The notes under the pieces are model-generated. The model was not told the DNA's origin. It searched no databases and saw only the letters and a list, made by a program, of their open reading frames with translations. Positions 57,367 to 64,000 of a stretch of 64,000 nt of DNA are shown here, piece by piece. Origin of the DNA: an uncultured Holophaga sp. (GTDB taxonomy: Bacteria; Acidobacteriota; Holophagae; Holophagales; Holophagaceae); NCBI RefSeq assembly GCF_963677305.1, contig NZ_OY781925.1:2519501-2583500 (forward strand), written 5' to 3'. The position numbers were made by a program, and so were the translations under genes. Each line of letters opens with the position of its first letter. The stretch's first letter is position 1.

Positions 57367-57485
57367 CCAATCGTTCAACCCGGACCCAACAGCCACGGTC
57401 TTCCAACCTCCCCCATGCATCCCGCTTTCTCGTCCCCTCCGCTCATCCCACCGGCTGTTGGTCCGGTTAACTCCTTTCGTTAGGC
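57361..57485 (+). other. attC8 (125 bp)
   Basis: R'' GCCTAAC (holds the stop codon of cassette 8), R' GTTAGGC. Confidence 0.92.
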
Positions 57486-57492
57486 GCCTCCC

Positions 57493-57825
57493 ATGCTGCC
57501 CGCCATGGCACTTGTCTCACTCCTTGCAGTCCAACCAGCAATGCCACTGCAGACTGCCGAAGGCGCCCTGCTCACCAAGCTCCGTAAAGATTCCGCCTTC
57601 CCAGATATTCGGCCTGAATGTCTTTACGCCGTCCTGGACCAAGAATCGCCTGTCTTCTACCAGTTTTCAGTCCGCTATGACCAATCCAAGTGCGGGGGCA
57701 ATTCCGCTTCCGACCTCTTGGATCGCTTCACTGTCACCAAAAAGACAGGCAAGATCCGGCACTACGAAGTCGCAGGTTGCTATACCGAATCCTACAAATC
57801 ATGGTTAAAACGCCAAAAACGATAG
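57493..57825 (+). CDS. Cassette 9: small secreted protein
   Basis: 110 residues. A short signal-like start (MLPAMALVSLLAVQPAM) is followed by a soluble domain with three cysteines (PECLYAV, SKCGGN, AGCYTES) and a basic end (SWLKRQKR). It is probably exported to the periplasm. No family was recognised. It starts eight bases after the attC8 R' site. Confidence 0.55.
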   Translation: MLPAMALVSLLAVQPAMPLQTAEGALLTKLRKDSAFPDIRPECLYAVLDQESPVFYQFSVRYDQSKCGGNSASDLLDRFTVTKKTGKIRHYEVAGCYTESYKSWLKRQKR

Positions 57826-57834
57826 CCCGAGCGC

Positions 57835-57959
57835 GCCTAACCAATCGTTCAACCCGGACCCAACAGCCACGATCTGCTAATCTCCCCCATGCATCCCGCT
57901 TCCTCGTCCCCTTCGCTCATCTCACCGGCTGTTGGTCCGGTTAACTCCTTTCGTTAGGC
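57835..57959 (+). other. attC9 (125 bp)
   Basis: R'' GCCTAAC, R' GTTAGGC. Confidence 0.92.
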
Positions 57960-57994
57960 ATATCGCAGGCCCCTCCTTTTTCACCGAGGAATAC

Positions 57995-58471
57995 ATGCTT
58001 CGAGAACTAGTAATCCCACTGCTTCCGATAATTCTTTTTGCACAACCATCCAATAGCAGTTCTCCAATTGGTCTAGCTCCAGCCTTCCAAAAATCTGGTT
58101 TCACCAGAGTCTCAGAAGAGAGTTTCTTTCTTCCTGCTGGGCCAGTGTCTCTACTTAGTGCTTTCATCCCGAACTATCCACCACTCTTGCTGAGAAAGGG
58201 TGAAAGTGGCACCGTCAATGTAGATGTGTACATCAACGAACGTGGGGAAACTGTGCGAGCTGAAGCGATGCAATCAGAAGACGACACCTTGTCCCTACGT
58301 GCATCTTCTGAATCATGTGCGCTTCGGTGGCGCCTCAAAGCCATTTCAAAATCCGTAGTTACTCTGGTCTTCAAATACGAATTTATACCCAAAGATAATC
58401 TTGTTCTCTCGCCTGGTGCTGAATACATACCACCAAGAACATTGATAATTAGAGCACGCCCACAAAATTGA
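57995..58471 (+). CDS. Cassette 10: secreted protein with TonB C-terminal-like domain
   Basis: 158 residues. A signal peptide (ELVIPLLPIILFAQPSN) precedes a region where YPPLLLRKGESGTVNVDVYI, NERGETVRAEAM and ALRWRLKAI follow the pattern of the TonB C-terminal domain. There is no N-terminal TonB anchor partner region or proline spacer, so it is not a full TonB; free TonB-C domains occur in periplasmic proteins of unclear role. The start at 57995 has CGAGGAA upstream; the longer frame begins inside attC9. Confidence 0.6.
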   Translation: MLRELVIPLLPIILFAQPSNSSSPIGLAPAFQKSGFTRVSEESFFLPAGPVSLLSAFIPNYPPLLLRKGESGTVNVDVYINERGETVRAEAMQSEDDTLSLRASSESCALRWRLKAISKSVVTLVFKYEFIPKDNLVLSPGAEYIPPRTLIIRARPQN

Positions 58472-58480
58472 CTCAAATAT

Positions 58481-58605
58481 GCCTAACCTTCCGTTCAACC
58501 CGGACCCAACAGCCACGATCTTCCAATCCCCCCCATGCATTCCGCTTCCTCGTCCCCTTCGCTCATCTCACCGGCTGTTGGTCCGGTTAACTCCTTTCGT
58601 TAGGC
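58481..58605 (+). other. attC10 (125 bp)
   Basis: R'' GCCTAAC, R' GTTAGGC. Confidence 0.92.
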
Positions 58606-58612
58606 GCCATCC

Positions 58613-59005
58613 ATGGCCAACATAGCCCAATTCAGTCTGGTTAATCTGGCGATATTCATCGCCATACTCTTGGTTATCGCAGCATTCATCCTTAACGCTT
58701 CAAGATCCAAGCGCGATCACCAGCGCTTCGGTAAACCACCATTTCCACCCATGAGAGCCGCGGTCATTAACCTCATTCCCGGGTTAGGCTTATGGAAACT
58801 CGGACTTCCAGCCCAAGCCATTGCCTGGAATGCGGCCTCGGCAGGCGTTGGAATACTCATTGCCCTGTTGTGGCCCAAGTGGCCCGTTGATAACCGCATT
58901 GAGCTAATTCTCATCATTCTCTTGGGATCAGCGCTCCGAGCAGAACGTGTTGCGACTGATTTGTGGAAAAGCAAAAAAAATGATTGCCCCCCAACCGGCG
59001 CCTAA
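58613..59005 (+). CDS. Cassette 11: small membrane protein
   Basis: 130 residues with an N-terminal helix (VNLAIFIAILLVIAAFIL), a Pro-rich PPFPPMRAAVINLIPGLGLW segment, a second hydrophobic stretch (AASAGVGILIALLW) and a third (LILIILLGSAL). No family was recognised. It starts eight bases after the attC10 R' site and its stop is the TAA of the following R''. Confidence 0.55.
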   Translation: MANIAQFSLVNLAIFIAILLVIAAFILNASRSKRDHQRFGKPPFPPMRAAVINLIPGLGLWKLGLPAQAIAWNAASAGVGILIALLWPKWPVDNRIELILIILLGSALRAERVATDLWKSKKNDCPPTGA

Positions 59006-59109
59006 CCAATCGTTCAACCCGGACCCAACAGCCACGATCTTCCAATCTCCCTCATGCACTCCGCTTTCTCGTCCCCCTCGCTCATCCCACCGGCTGTTGG
59101 TCCGGTTAA
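59000..59109 (+). other. attC11, left part, interrupted by an IS91-like element
   Basis: Identical in style to the other attC sites up to TCCGGTTAA, then foreign sequence starts. The missing end (AACTCCTTTCGTTAGAC) reappears at 61286-61302. Confidence 0.85.
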
Positions 59110-59391
59110 TAGTGAGGATTTCGGGCGGCCGCAGCAGGGCACAACTTTTCACCTTTAGCTCTCCGGCCGCGTGAAATCCGGTGTTGAGCCTAGCCGATGG
59201 GCGGGCGGGCCTCGATCTTGCCTATGGGGAAATCGAGCTCCGCTGGCTGGCTTTTGGGCTGCAGCCCGGCCCCCATCAGGCTCCGCCAGGCTGTCTGACA
59301 CCCTCCGTCAAGGGCTTGTCCGGCCGCACAGCCATACGCTGTCCGCCCTTCGGGGCATCGTTCCGGGTGAGGCCTGGCCGCTGGGGTTCCG

Positions 59392-60372
59392 TTACGCATG
59401 GCGATCTCCCGGCGGGCCCCGCAGCTCTGCGTCTTCCACGACGAGCTGTCTCCTTGGCGGGAGCCGGTGGCGGGTCCGCTCCAGGGCCGCCCCGCAGATC
59501 GGGCAGGTCGGTCCCTGCTTGATCGCCCCCGAGGCCTGCTTCGCCCTCGCCGGGGGCCTGTCCTCCGCCGCCTTCATCGCCAGCAGCGCCCGTGCCTGCG
59601 TTCCCTTGCTCCGGCTGACATAAAGTCCCCCGTGGCGCACCTTGTGAAAGCCCGTCGGCAGCACGTGCTGCACAAAGCGCCGCAGGAACTCCATGGGGTG
59701 CAGCCGCGCCACCTTGCCATGCCGGGTCCGGAACACCACCCGGTCCTCTGATACCGCCACCAGCCGGGCATCCGAGATGGCGATCCGGTGCACGTAGCGC
59801 CCCAGGTAGCCCAGCAGGTGCGAGGCATCCCGGAAGGGAGGCTCTGCGTGCACCACCCAGCTCCGGTGCTTCGCCAGGGCCTCCATCAGCGCTCCGAAAG
59901 CCCCTGGACTCAGCTCCGGGGAAGCGCCCCTGGCAGACAGGCCCCGCAGGGCGCCCAGCATCTTTCCCCGCAGCAGCCGTCCCATCACCTCCCCGGGAAA
60001 GAGATAGGCAGCCTGGATCTCCCGGAATCCCTCGCCATCGACCTGCAGCCCACCCGCCGTCACCAGGACATGGAGGTGGGGATGGTAGGCCAGGGAGCAG
60101 GTCCAGGTATGGAGCACGGCCGTCCATCCCGGCTCCGCCTTCAGCCGCGTCCTCCCCAGCTCCTCCAGCAGCTCGCCCACCACATGGAAGAAGGCCCCGT
60201 AGACCTCTGCGGGGTGCCGCTGCGCCAGTCCCCGGGCCTCGGCGGGCAGCGTAAACACGAGATGGAAGTGGCGGATGGGCAGGATGCGTGCGGCCCGGGC
60301 TGCGATACGGGGGCGGGGCTCCATGCCGGACATCTCAGGGCGGCAGCAGCTCCAGGGGGTCCGCGCTATCAC
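59392..60372 (-). CDS. IS91-family (Y2, HUH) transposase lacking the usual N-terminal zinc finger
   Basis: 326 residues or fewer. LPIRHFHLVFTLPAEARGLA, the HUH motif in AYHPHLHVLVTAGGL, the double-Tyr region LLGYLGRYVHRIAIS and the C-terminal CPICG typify IS91/IS801 transposases, which act by rolling-circle strand transfer. Complete family members begin with about 80 residues of cysteine-rich zinc finger; here the open frame begins only 30 residues before the FHLVFTLP block and overlaps the recombinase stop, so that domain seems lost. The true start is uncertain. Confidence 0.82.
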   Translation of the reverse strand: MIARTPWSCCRPEMSGMEPRPRIAARAARILPIRHFHLVFTLPAEARGLAQRHPAEVYGAFFHVVGELLEELGRTRLKAEPGWTAVLHTWTCSLAYHPHLHVLVTAGGLQVDGEGFREIQAAYLFPGEVMGRLLRGKMLGALRGLSARGASPELSPGAFGALMEALAKHRSWVVHAEPPFRDASHLLGYLGRYVHRIAISDARLVAVSEDRVVFRTRHGKVARLHPMEFLRRFVQHVLPTGFHKVRHGGLYVSRSKGTQARALLAMKAAEDRPPARAKQASGAIKQGPTCPICGAALERTRHRLPPRRQLVVEDAELRGPPGDRHA

Positions 60373-61165
60373 TCAGCAGGTGGGTCGCCACATGCAGGTA
60401 CCGCTCGGTACTGCGGATCGTCGCATGCCCCAGCAGGGCCTGGATCACCCGCAGGTCCGTCCCCTGCTCCAGCAGGAGGGTCGCGTAGGTGTGCCGCAAC
60501 GCGTGGGGCGTGGCCCGCTTGGTCAACCCACAGGCCCGCACCGCCTCCCGGAACACCCGCCGGGCCTGGTCCGTGTCCAGGGGCCTGCCCACCCGCCCCG
60601 TAAAGAGCCAGGGCATCACGGGCCGCACCTCCCGCCAGTAGCTCCGCAGGGCCTCCAGCAGCGGAGGATGCAGCACCGCCAGCCGCTCCCGATCCCCCTT
60701 GCCCAGGATCCGGATCACCCCCCGCTCGGCATCCAGATCCCCCACCTGCAGGCGGCAGGCCTCAGCGATCCGCAGGCCCGCTGCGAACATGGTCCGGAAG
60801 AGCATCCGGTAGGTGGGGGATTCCACCGAGGCCAGCAGCCGCCCCACCTCCTCCACCGAGAGCACCACCGGCAGACGCGGAGCATCCTTGGGCCAGGCCA
60901 CAAAGGACACCGCCTCGGGCCTGCCCAGGGTCTTACGGAAGAGGAAGACCAGGGCCGACAGGTGCTGGCGCAACCGCGAGGGCGAGGTGCCCGCCGCCAG
61001 CAGGTGCTCCACCCAGAGCCTCACCTCCACCTGTCCCAAGTCCTCCACGGGCCGCTTCCAGAAGCGGAGAAAAGCCCGCACATCCGCCAGGTACACCTTC
61101 CGCGTCCGCGCCGCCCGCCCCGCAAAAGCCAGGTCCCACGCCATCCGCTTGATGAGCTCCTCCAT
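60335..61165 (-). CDS. Tyrosine recombinase of the IS91-like element
   Basis: 276 residues. A SAM-like N-terminal domain (AGRAARTRKVYLADVRAFLRFW) is followed by a catalytic domain with Arg in FAAGLRIAEACRLQVGD, the His-x-x-Arg in TPHALRHTYATLLLEQG and the Tyr in TERYLHVATHL. It lacks the IntI-specific insertion, so it is not an integron integrase. Such recombinases often accompany IS91-type transposases. GGGGGAGGGG precedes the ATG at 61165. A second, damaged copy lies at 62912-63606. Confidence 0.85.
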   Translation of the reverse strand: MEELIKRMAWDLAFAGRAARTRKVYLADVRAFLRFWKRPVEDLGQVEVRLWVEHLLAAGTSPSRLRQHLSALVFLFRKTLGRPEAVSFVAWPKDAPRLPVVLSVEEVGRLLASVESPTYRMLFRTMFAAGLRIAEACRLQVGDLDAERGVIRILGKGDRERLAVLHPPLLEALRSYWREVRPVMPWLFTGRVGRPLDTDQARRVFREAVRACGLTKRATPHALRHTYATLLLEQGTDLRVIQALLGHATIRSTERYLHVATHLLSDSADPLELLPP

Positions 61166-61285
61166 CCCCTCCCCCCAACGCGGCACACGCCGCCAGGGAA
61201 AAAAGATGCGATCCGCACCCTCAAGCGCCTAGAATCCACTCATTGCATCACCCAAACCCCGCGCCGCCGCGCAGCGGCTAGGTTC

Positions 61286-61302
61286 AACTCCTTTCGTTAG
61301 AC
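61286..61302 (+). other. attC11, right end
   Basis: AACTCCTTTCGTTAGAC completes the interrupted attC11. R' is GTTAGAC, with G changed to A at the sixth base. Confidence 0.75.
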
Positions 61303-61315
61303 CCCCTGCCACGCT

Positions 61316-61690
61316 GTGGCGTCGCAATGGATAAAAGCCGAAGCCGTTGGAAATCTGAAGATTCTCGATTTTCCCATCCAACATCAACCTCAATCATTTC
61401 AGCTCAATACTCCGTCTTTCATGACAGGCGCCATGCTCAACAGTCCACTTCACAGCGATGGTAATTCTGGCCCTCTCGGTCCCTTGCTCGGTGCTGCAAT
61501 GGGGGTTTATCTCATGACCATGGGCGTGCGAGTCATCATTCGACGTGAGACCAAGTTCAGTTTTCAAAAAGGTGGTCCCTACAGGACTCTAAGTGGCAAA
61601 GAGGCTGTATGTACTGGCTGGTATTTCGTTCTCTTTGGGCTCTTCTTTTTGGTGATTGGTACTTTCGGTATAATTTACTATAACTATTAA
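61316..61690 (+). CDS. Cassette 12: small membrane protein
   Basis: 124 residues if it starts at the GTG at 61316, or 90 from the ATG at 61421; neither has a clear ribosome site. Two hydrophobic segments, LLGAAMGVYLMTMGVRVII and FVLFGLFFLVIGTFGIIYY, lie in the C-terminal part, so both versions would be membrane proteins. The N-terminal 35 residues are unremarkable. No family was recognised. Confidence 0.45.
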   Translation: MASQWIKAEAVGNLKILDFPIQHQPQSFQLNTPSFMTGAMLNSPLHSDGNSGPLGPLLGAAMGVYLMTMGVRVIIRRETKFSFQKGGPYRTLSGKEAVCTGWYFVLFGLFFLVIGTFGIIYYNY

Positions 61691-61693
61691 TAT

Positions 61694-61804
61694 GCCTAAC
61701 CATGCGCTCAACCCGGACGCCACAGCCACCATCAACCTCCTCCCCCATGTATCCCGCTTTCCCGTCCCCTTCGCTCATCCCACCGACTACTCCTTTCATT
61801 AGGC
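61694..61804 (+). other. attC12, degenerate (111 bp)
   Basis: R'' GCCTAAC is intact but the right stem has lost about 14 bases (the GGCTGTTGG arm is gone) and R' is ATTAGGC, with the crossover G changed to A. It is probably no longer recombined. Confidence 0.8.
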
Positions 61805-61814
61805 ATCTCGCACG

Positions 61815-62378
61815 GTGAATCTCACCATGTTAGAAAACGCTAAGCCGCAAAAATTCATTCCCTTGTTCAACAGCACATCCAAAGGTGAGCTTGAAAAGCA
61901 GTGCCGTAATTTAGTTGTGGATGGAGATGACCTTGTCGCTCTCATTCTTGCCGGGCAGGCGGGCGTCTTAGCGCCTTACAAATATGCCTGCCATTTCAGT
62001 GAAAAGGTCGGCAATCACCTGCAACCAAGCGGGGAAGAATTGCAAGCGCTCTCCGAGAACGGCATTGGGCCGCTTACCGATAAAGCAAAGAAACTTGTCT
62101 CGAAGACCTTTCAACTATTCAAGGAGCGACGCTCCTTTGCGGCACACCTTTTCTACACGCCTGATTACAAACATTGGTATTTAATTTATCTTGACCAGCG
62201 CGATACGGCTAAAGGCAAAAACCATTGGGCGCACGGGCCACACATTCATATCGTTTCCAGCCACTGGCCAAACCTAACTCTTGAACAGGCTTGGAGCCAG
62301 GCCCTCGCAGGGGATATGAATTTCGCCAACAAAATCCACTTACGCTACATTGAACCCAACATTCCAGATGCCTCTTAA
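61815..62378 (+). CDS. Cassette 13: hypothetical protein, attC missing
   Basis: 187 residues from GTG at 61815; ATG at 61827 is an alternative. It starts MNLTMLENAKPQKFIPLFN and has HLFYTPDYKHWYLIYLDQRD and NHWAHGPHIHIVSSHWPN, with a His-rich H-x-H patch and no signal peptide. No family was recognised with confidence. No attC follows the stop; instead an IS110 remnant begins within about 25 bases, so the 3' end of the cassette was lost. Confidence 0.6.
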   Translation: MNLTMLENAKPQKFIPLFNSTSKGELEKQCRNLVVDGDDLVALILAGQAGVLAPYKYACHFSEKVGNHLQPSGEELQALSENGIGPLTDKAKKLVSKTFQLFKERRSFAAHLFYTPDYKHWYLIYLDQRDTAKGKNHWAHGPHIHIVSSHWPNLTLEQAWSQALAGDMNFANKIHLRYIEPNIPDAS

Positions 62379-62911
62379 GAAACTCAACCGCAACTCAATG
62401 ACACTATTGGCCCTCTAGATCCTCTCCTCGCAGGCCACTACCCTCATGCCAAGCTTGGCAGCGTGGTGGAGTTGGTTGAGGGTGTGTTCCCGGTGCCGGG
62501 CTTCGTAGTATTCCTGCCCCGGATCCACGTACTCCTGGCCCCGTGTCAGGAGGAGGTAGATCAGTCGCGCCAGCTTGTGTGCCGCTGCGGTCACCGCCTT
62601 GGGTTTGTCCATCCTGGAGCAGAGCTGCCGATAGTAGGCCCCCAGAGCCGACTGGCTGGTCCTCAGGGCTGCCGCCGCGAGTCGTAGCGCCTGGGCAGCC
62701 CGATTGGCGCAGCGTCGGGTTCTGCCGCTCAGCACCTTGCCCCCGGTGATCCTGGTTCCGGGACAGAGCCCCAGCCAGCTGGCAAAGTGCCCCACCGTGG
62801 GGAAGCGCGACAGGTCGGGGCCGATCTCGCTCACCACCACCATGGCGGTGGTCACGTCGATGCCATCGATCCGGGTCAGGTCCACCCCGCACATCTGGAA
62901 CAGCCTCTCCT
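62379..62911 (-). mobile_element. IS110-family element remnant
   Basis: Only the C-terminal half of an IS110 transposase and a short flank remain. The left side abuts cassette 13; the right side is joined to a truncated tyrosine recombinase. IS110 members of the IS1111-attC group target attC sites, which may explain the missing attC. Confidence 0.7.
62415..62911 (-). pseudogene. IS110-family transposase, C-terminal fragment
   Basis: About 165 residues matching the Transposase_20 domain: DGIDVTTAMVVVSEIGPDL, HFASWLGLCPGTRITGGKVL and ALRLAAAALRTSQSALGAYY, with the Ser of this family likely in that last stretch. The N-terminal RuvC-like DEDD domain is missing. The open frame continues upstream into the recombinase remnant, giving an accidental fusion. 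Confidence 0.82.
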
Positions 62912-63606
62912 GCAGGAGGGTTGCGTAGGCGTGCCGCAATGCGTGGGGCGTGGCCCGCTTGGTCAAACCCACAGGCCCGCACCGCCTCCTGGAACACCCG
63001 CCGGGCCAGGTCCGTGTCCAGGGGCCTGCCCACCCGCCCCGTAAAGAGCCAGGGCATCACGGGCCGCACCTCCCGCCAGTAGCTCCGCAGGGCCTCCAGT
63101 AGCGGAGGGTGCAGCACCGCCAGCCGCTCCCGATCCCCCTTGCCCAGGATCCGGATCACCCCCCGCTCGGCATCCAGATCGCCCACCTGCAGACGGCAGG
63201 CCTCAGCGATCCGCAGGCCCGCCGCGAACATGGTCCGGAAGAGCATCCGGTAGGTGGGGGATTCCACCGAGGCCAGCAGCCGCCCCACCTCCTCCACCGA
63301 GAGCACCACCGGCAGACGCGGAGCATCCTTCGGCCAGGCCACAAAGGACACCGCCTCGGGCCTGCCCAGGGTCTTACGGAAGAGGAAGACCAGGGCCGAC
63401 AGATGCTGGCGCAACCGTGAGGGCGAGGTGCCCGCCGCCAGCAGGTGCTCCACCCAGAGCCTCACCTCCACCTGTCCCAAGTCCTCCACGGGCCGCTTCC
63501 AGAAGCGGAGAAAAGCCCGCACATCCGCCAGGTACGCCTTCCGCGTCCGCGCCGCCCGCCCCGCAAAAGCCAGGTCCCACGCCATCCGCTTGATGAGTTC
63601 CTCCAT
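62912..63606 (-). pseudogene. Second copy of the IS91-associated tyrosine recombinase, truncated and frameshifted
   Basis: Nearly identical to 60335-61165 over its length, but an additional A near 62966 (GGTCAAACCC for GGTCAACCC) shifts the frame. The C-terminal part with the catalytic Tyr has been replaced by the IS110 fragment. The N-terminus is intact (ATG read from 63606). Confidence 0.85.
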
Positions 63607-63645
63607 CCCCTCCCCCCAACGCGGCACACGCCGCCAGGGAAAAAA

Positions 63646-64000
63646 GGGTTCTTCCCGGAATGGCGGGGAAATGAGGTAGGCAGCAGAGACTCCTGGGATC
63701 CTGGGTTTGCGACAACACCAGACCCGGGAGGCACTGCTGCCTATGAACGAGCTTATGGCCCAGATGGGCGGGTGGGAAGGATACAAGGCCGGATTGATCG
63801 GCGTGTACGAGGCCGGACGAAAGGGGCCTCGTGCCGAGGTATGGATTGAACTCCTTGGTAATGAACGACCTCGACGATGCAGCGGCTGTGGCCATCATGT
63901 GGATCGAATCCACGATGCGACCCAGCGCTGGGTAAGGGACCTCCCGATCTTTGAATACGAAGTCCACCTGCTGGTCTGGCGGTTTCGACTGGACTGTCCG
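63646..64000 (+). mobile_element. ISL3-family insertion sequence, left end (runs off right edge)
   Basis: The similarity between the two recombinase copies stops after AAAAAG at 63646, where GGGTTCTTCCCGGAATGGCG begins, the likely left terminal repeat. A transposase start follows at 63743. Confidence 0.65.
63743..64000 (+). CDS. ISL3-family transposase, N-terminal part
   Basis: 86 residues visible. A zinc-finger motif (RRCSGCGHHVDRIHDATQRWV) is followed by RDLPIFEYEVHLLVWRFRLDCP, the typical lead of ISL3 transposases. The DDE catalytic core would lie beyond the window. The ATG at 63743 fits the family start. Confidence 0.8.
   Translation, partial: MNELMAQMGGWEGYKAGLIGVYEAGRKGPRAEVWIELLGNERPRRCSGCGHHVDRIHDATQRWVRDLPIFEYEVHLLVWRFRLDCP

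Larger units (their letters stand above)
59110..61285 (-). mobile_element. IS91-like element with accessory tyrosine recombinase, inserted in attC11
   Basis: About 2.2 kb between the two halves of attC11, GC-rich unlike the cassettes. It encodes, in minus-strand order, a tyrosine recombinase and a Y2 transposase with overlapping ends. The left 280 bases (59110-59391) are non-coding, contain GCGGCCGC and could hold the replication origin end. The right end has a GCCGC...GCGGC hairpin and finishes GTTC next to the target. No target duplication is evident, as known for IS91. Confidence 0.75.

Noticed and set aside
52578..58605. Regularly repeated ~125-bp sequences that could be mistaken for a CRISPR array
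   Set aside because: Repeats are too long, are separated by whole genes, carry GCCTAAC/GTTAGGC ends and lie beside an integron integrase; they are attC sites.
60335..61165. The recombinase near 60.8 kb as a second integron integrase
   Set aside because: It lacks the IntI-specific insertion before the His-x-x-Arg motif and sits inside an IS91-like element split out of attC11.
62404..63786. A 460-codon fused recombinase frame
   Set aside because: Its middle results from a one-base insertion relative to the intact copy, and its end is an antisense or out-of-frame reading of the IS110 remnant.
1..64000. tRNA, rRNA or tmRNA genes
   Set aside because: No cloverleaf or conserved rRNA blocks were noticed; a covariance search would be decisive.

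Overview
The window is GC-rich (roughly two-thirds G+C by eye) bacterial chromosome with tightly packed, often overlapping genes. A diheme-rich Nrf nitrite reductase, a class III hybrid-cluster protein, a large chemotaxis operon, a type IV pilus retraction ATPase, TonB-dependent uptake and an EmrAB-TolC pump indicate a motile, Gram-negative, anaerobic or facultative environmental bacterium. The overall gene style suggests Acidobacteriota of the Holophaga/Geothrix type or a deltaproteobacterial relative; this placement is inference, since no rRNA marker is present.

Region 1 (1-20 kb): a partial sensor kinase, a DinB-like protein, an MFS transporter followed by a DUF255 thioredoxin-like protein, a hotdog thioesterase, a tannase-like hydrolase, a TonB receptor preceded by a duplicated-domain secreted protein, a large FAD/Fe-S oxidoreductase, a DJ-1/PfpI protein, and a nitrite-reduction block (nrfH-nrfA, an FNR-like and an Rrf2-like regulator in overlap, and a divergent histidine kinase). 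Region 2 (18.3-31.7 kb): one eleven-gene minus-strand chemotaxis operon (short MCP, cheY, STAS, cheA, MCP, cheW, a 1399-residue MCP with three tandem 222-residue cysteine-rich PAS modules, cheW, cheR, cheD, cheB). Region 3 (31.8-50.6 kb): hcp with a TTGAC-N4-GTCAA operator, a cupin, a helicase-associated-domain protein, a CLC channel/antiporter with fluoride-type signatures, a six-gene overlapping lysine operon (lysC-dapB-dapA-dapD-aminotransferase-lysA-like) preceded by a 19-codon leader ORF, an EamA permease, pilT, and a tolC-emrA-emrB efflux operon.

Region 4 (51.0-64 kb) is the most unusual part: a sedentary chromosomal integron. A canonical IntI integrase on the minus strand diverges from an attI-like leader and a cassette array in which ten attC sites are each 125 bp and nearly identical. 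Cassettes are visibly more AT-rich than the chromosome and encode a PD-(D/E)XK-like protein (possible defence gene), a peptide deformylase, a TonB-C-domain protein, several small membrane or secreted proteins and unknowns. The eleventh attC is split by an IS91-like element carrying a tyrosine recombinase and an N-terminally shortened Y2 transposase. Beyond it are two older cassettes, one with a decayed attC, then a pile-up of IS110 remnant, second recombinase copy (frameshifted, truncated) and the start of an ISL3-family element at the window edge.

An interspersed repeat family with conserved flanks and variable hairpin cores occurs at least three times (about 9.65, 43.9 and 50.7 kb), the last copy lying next to the integron integrase.
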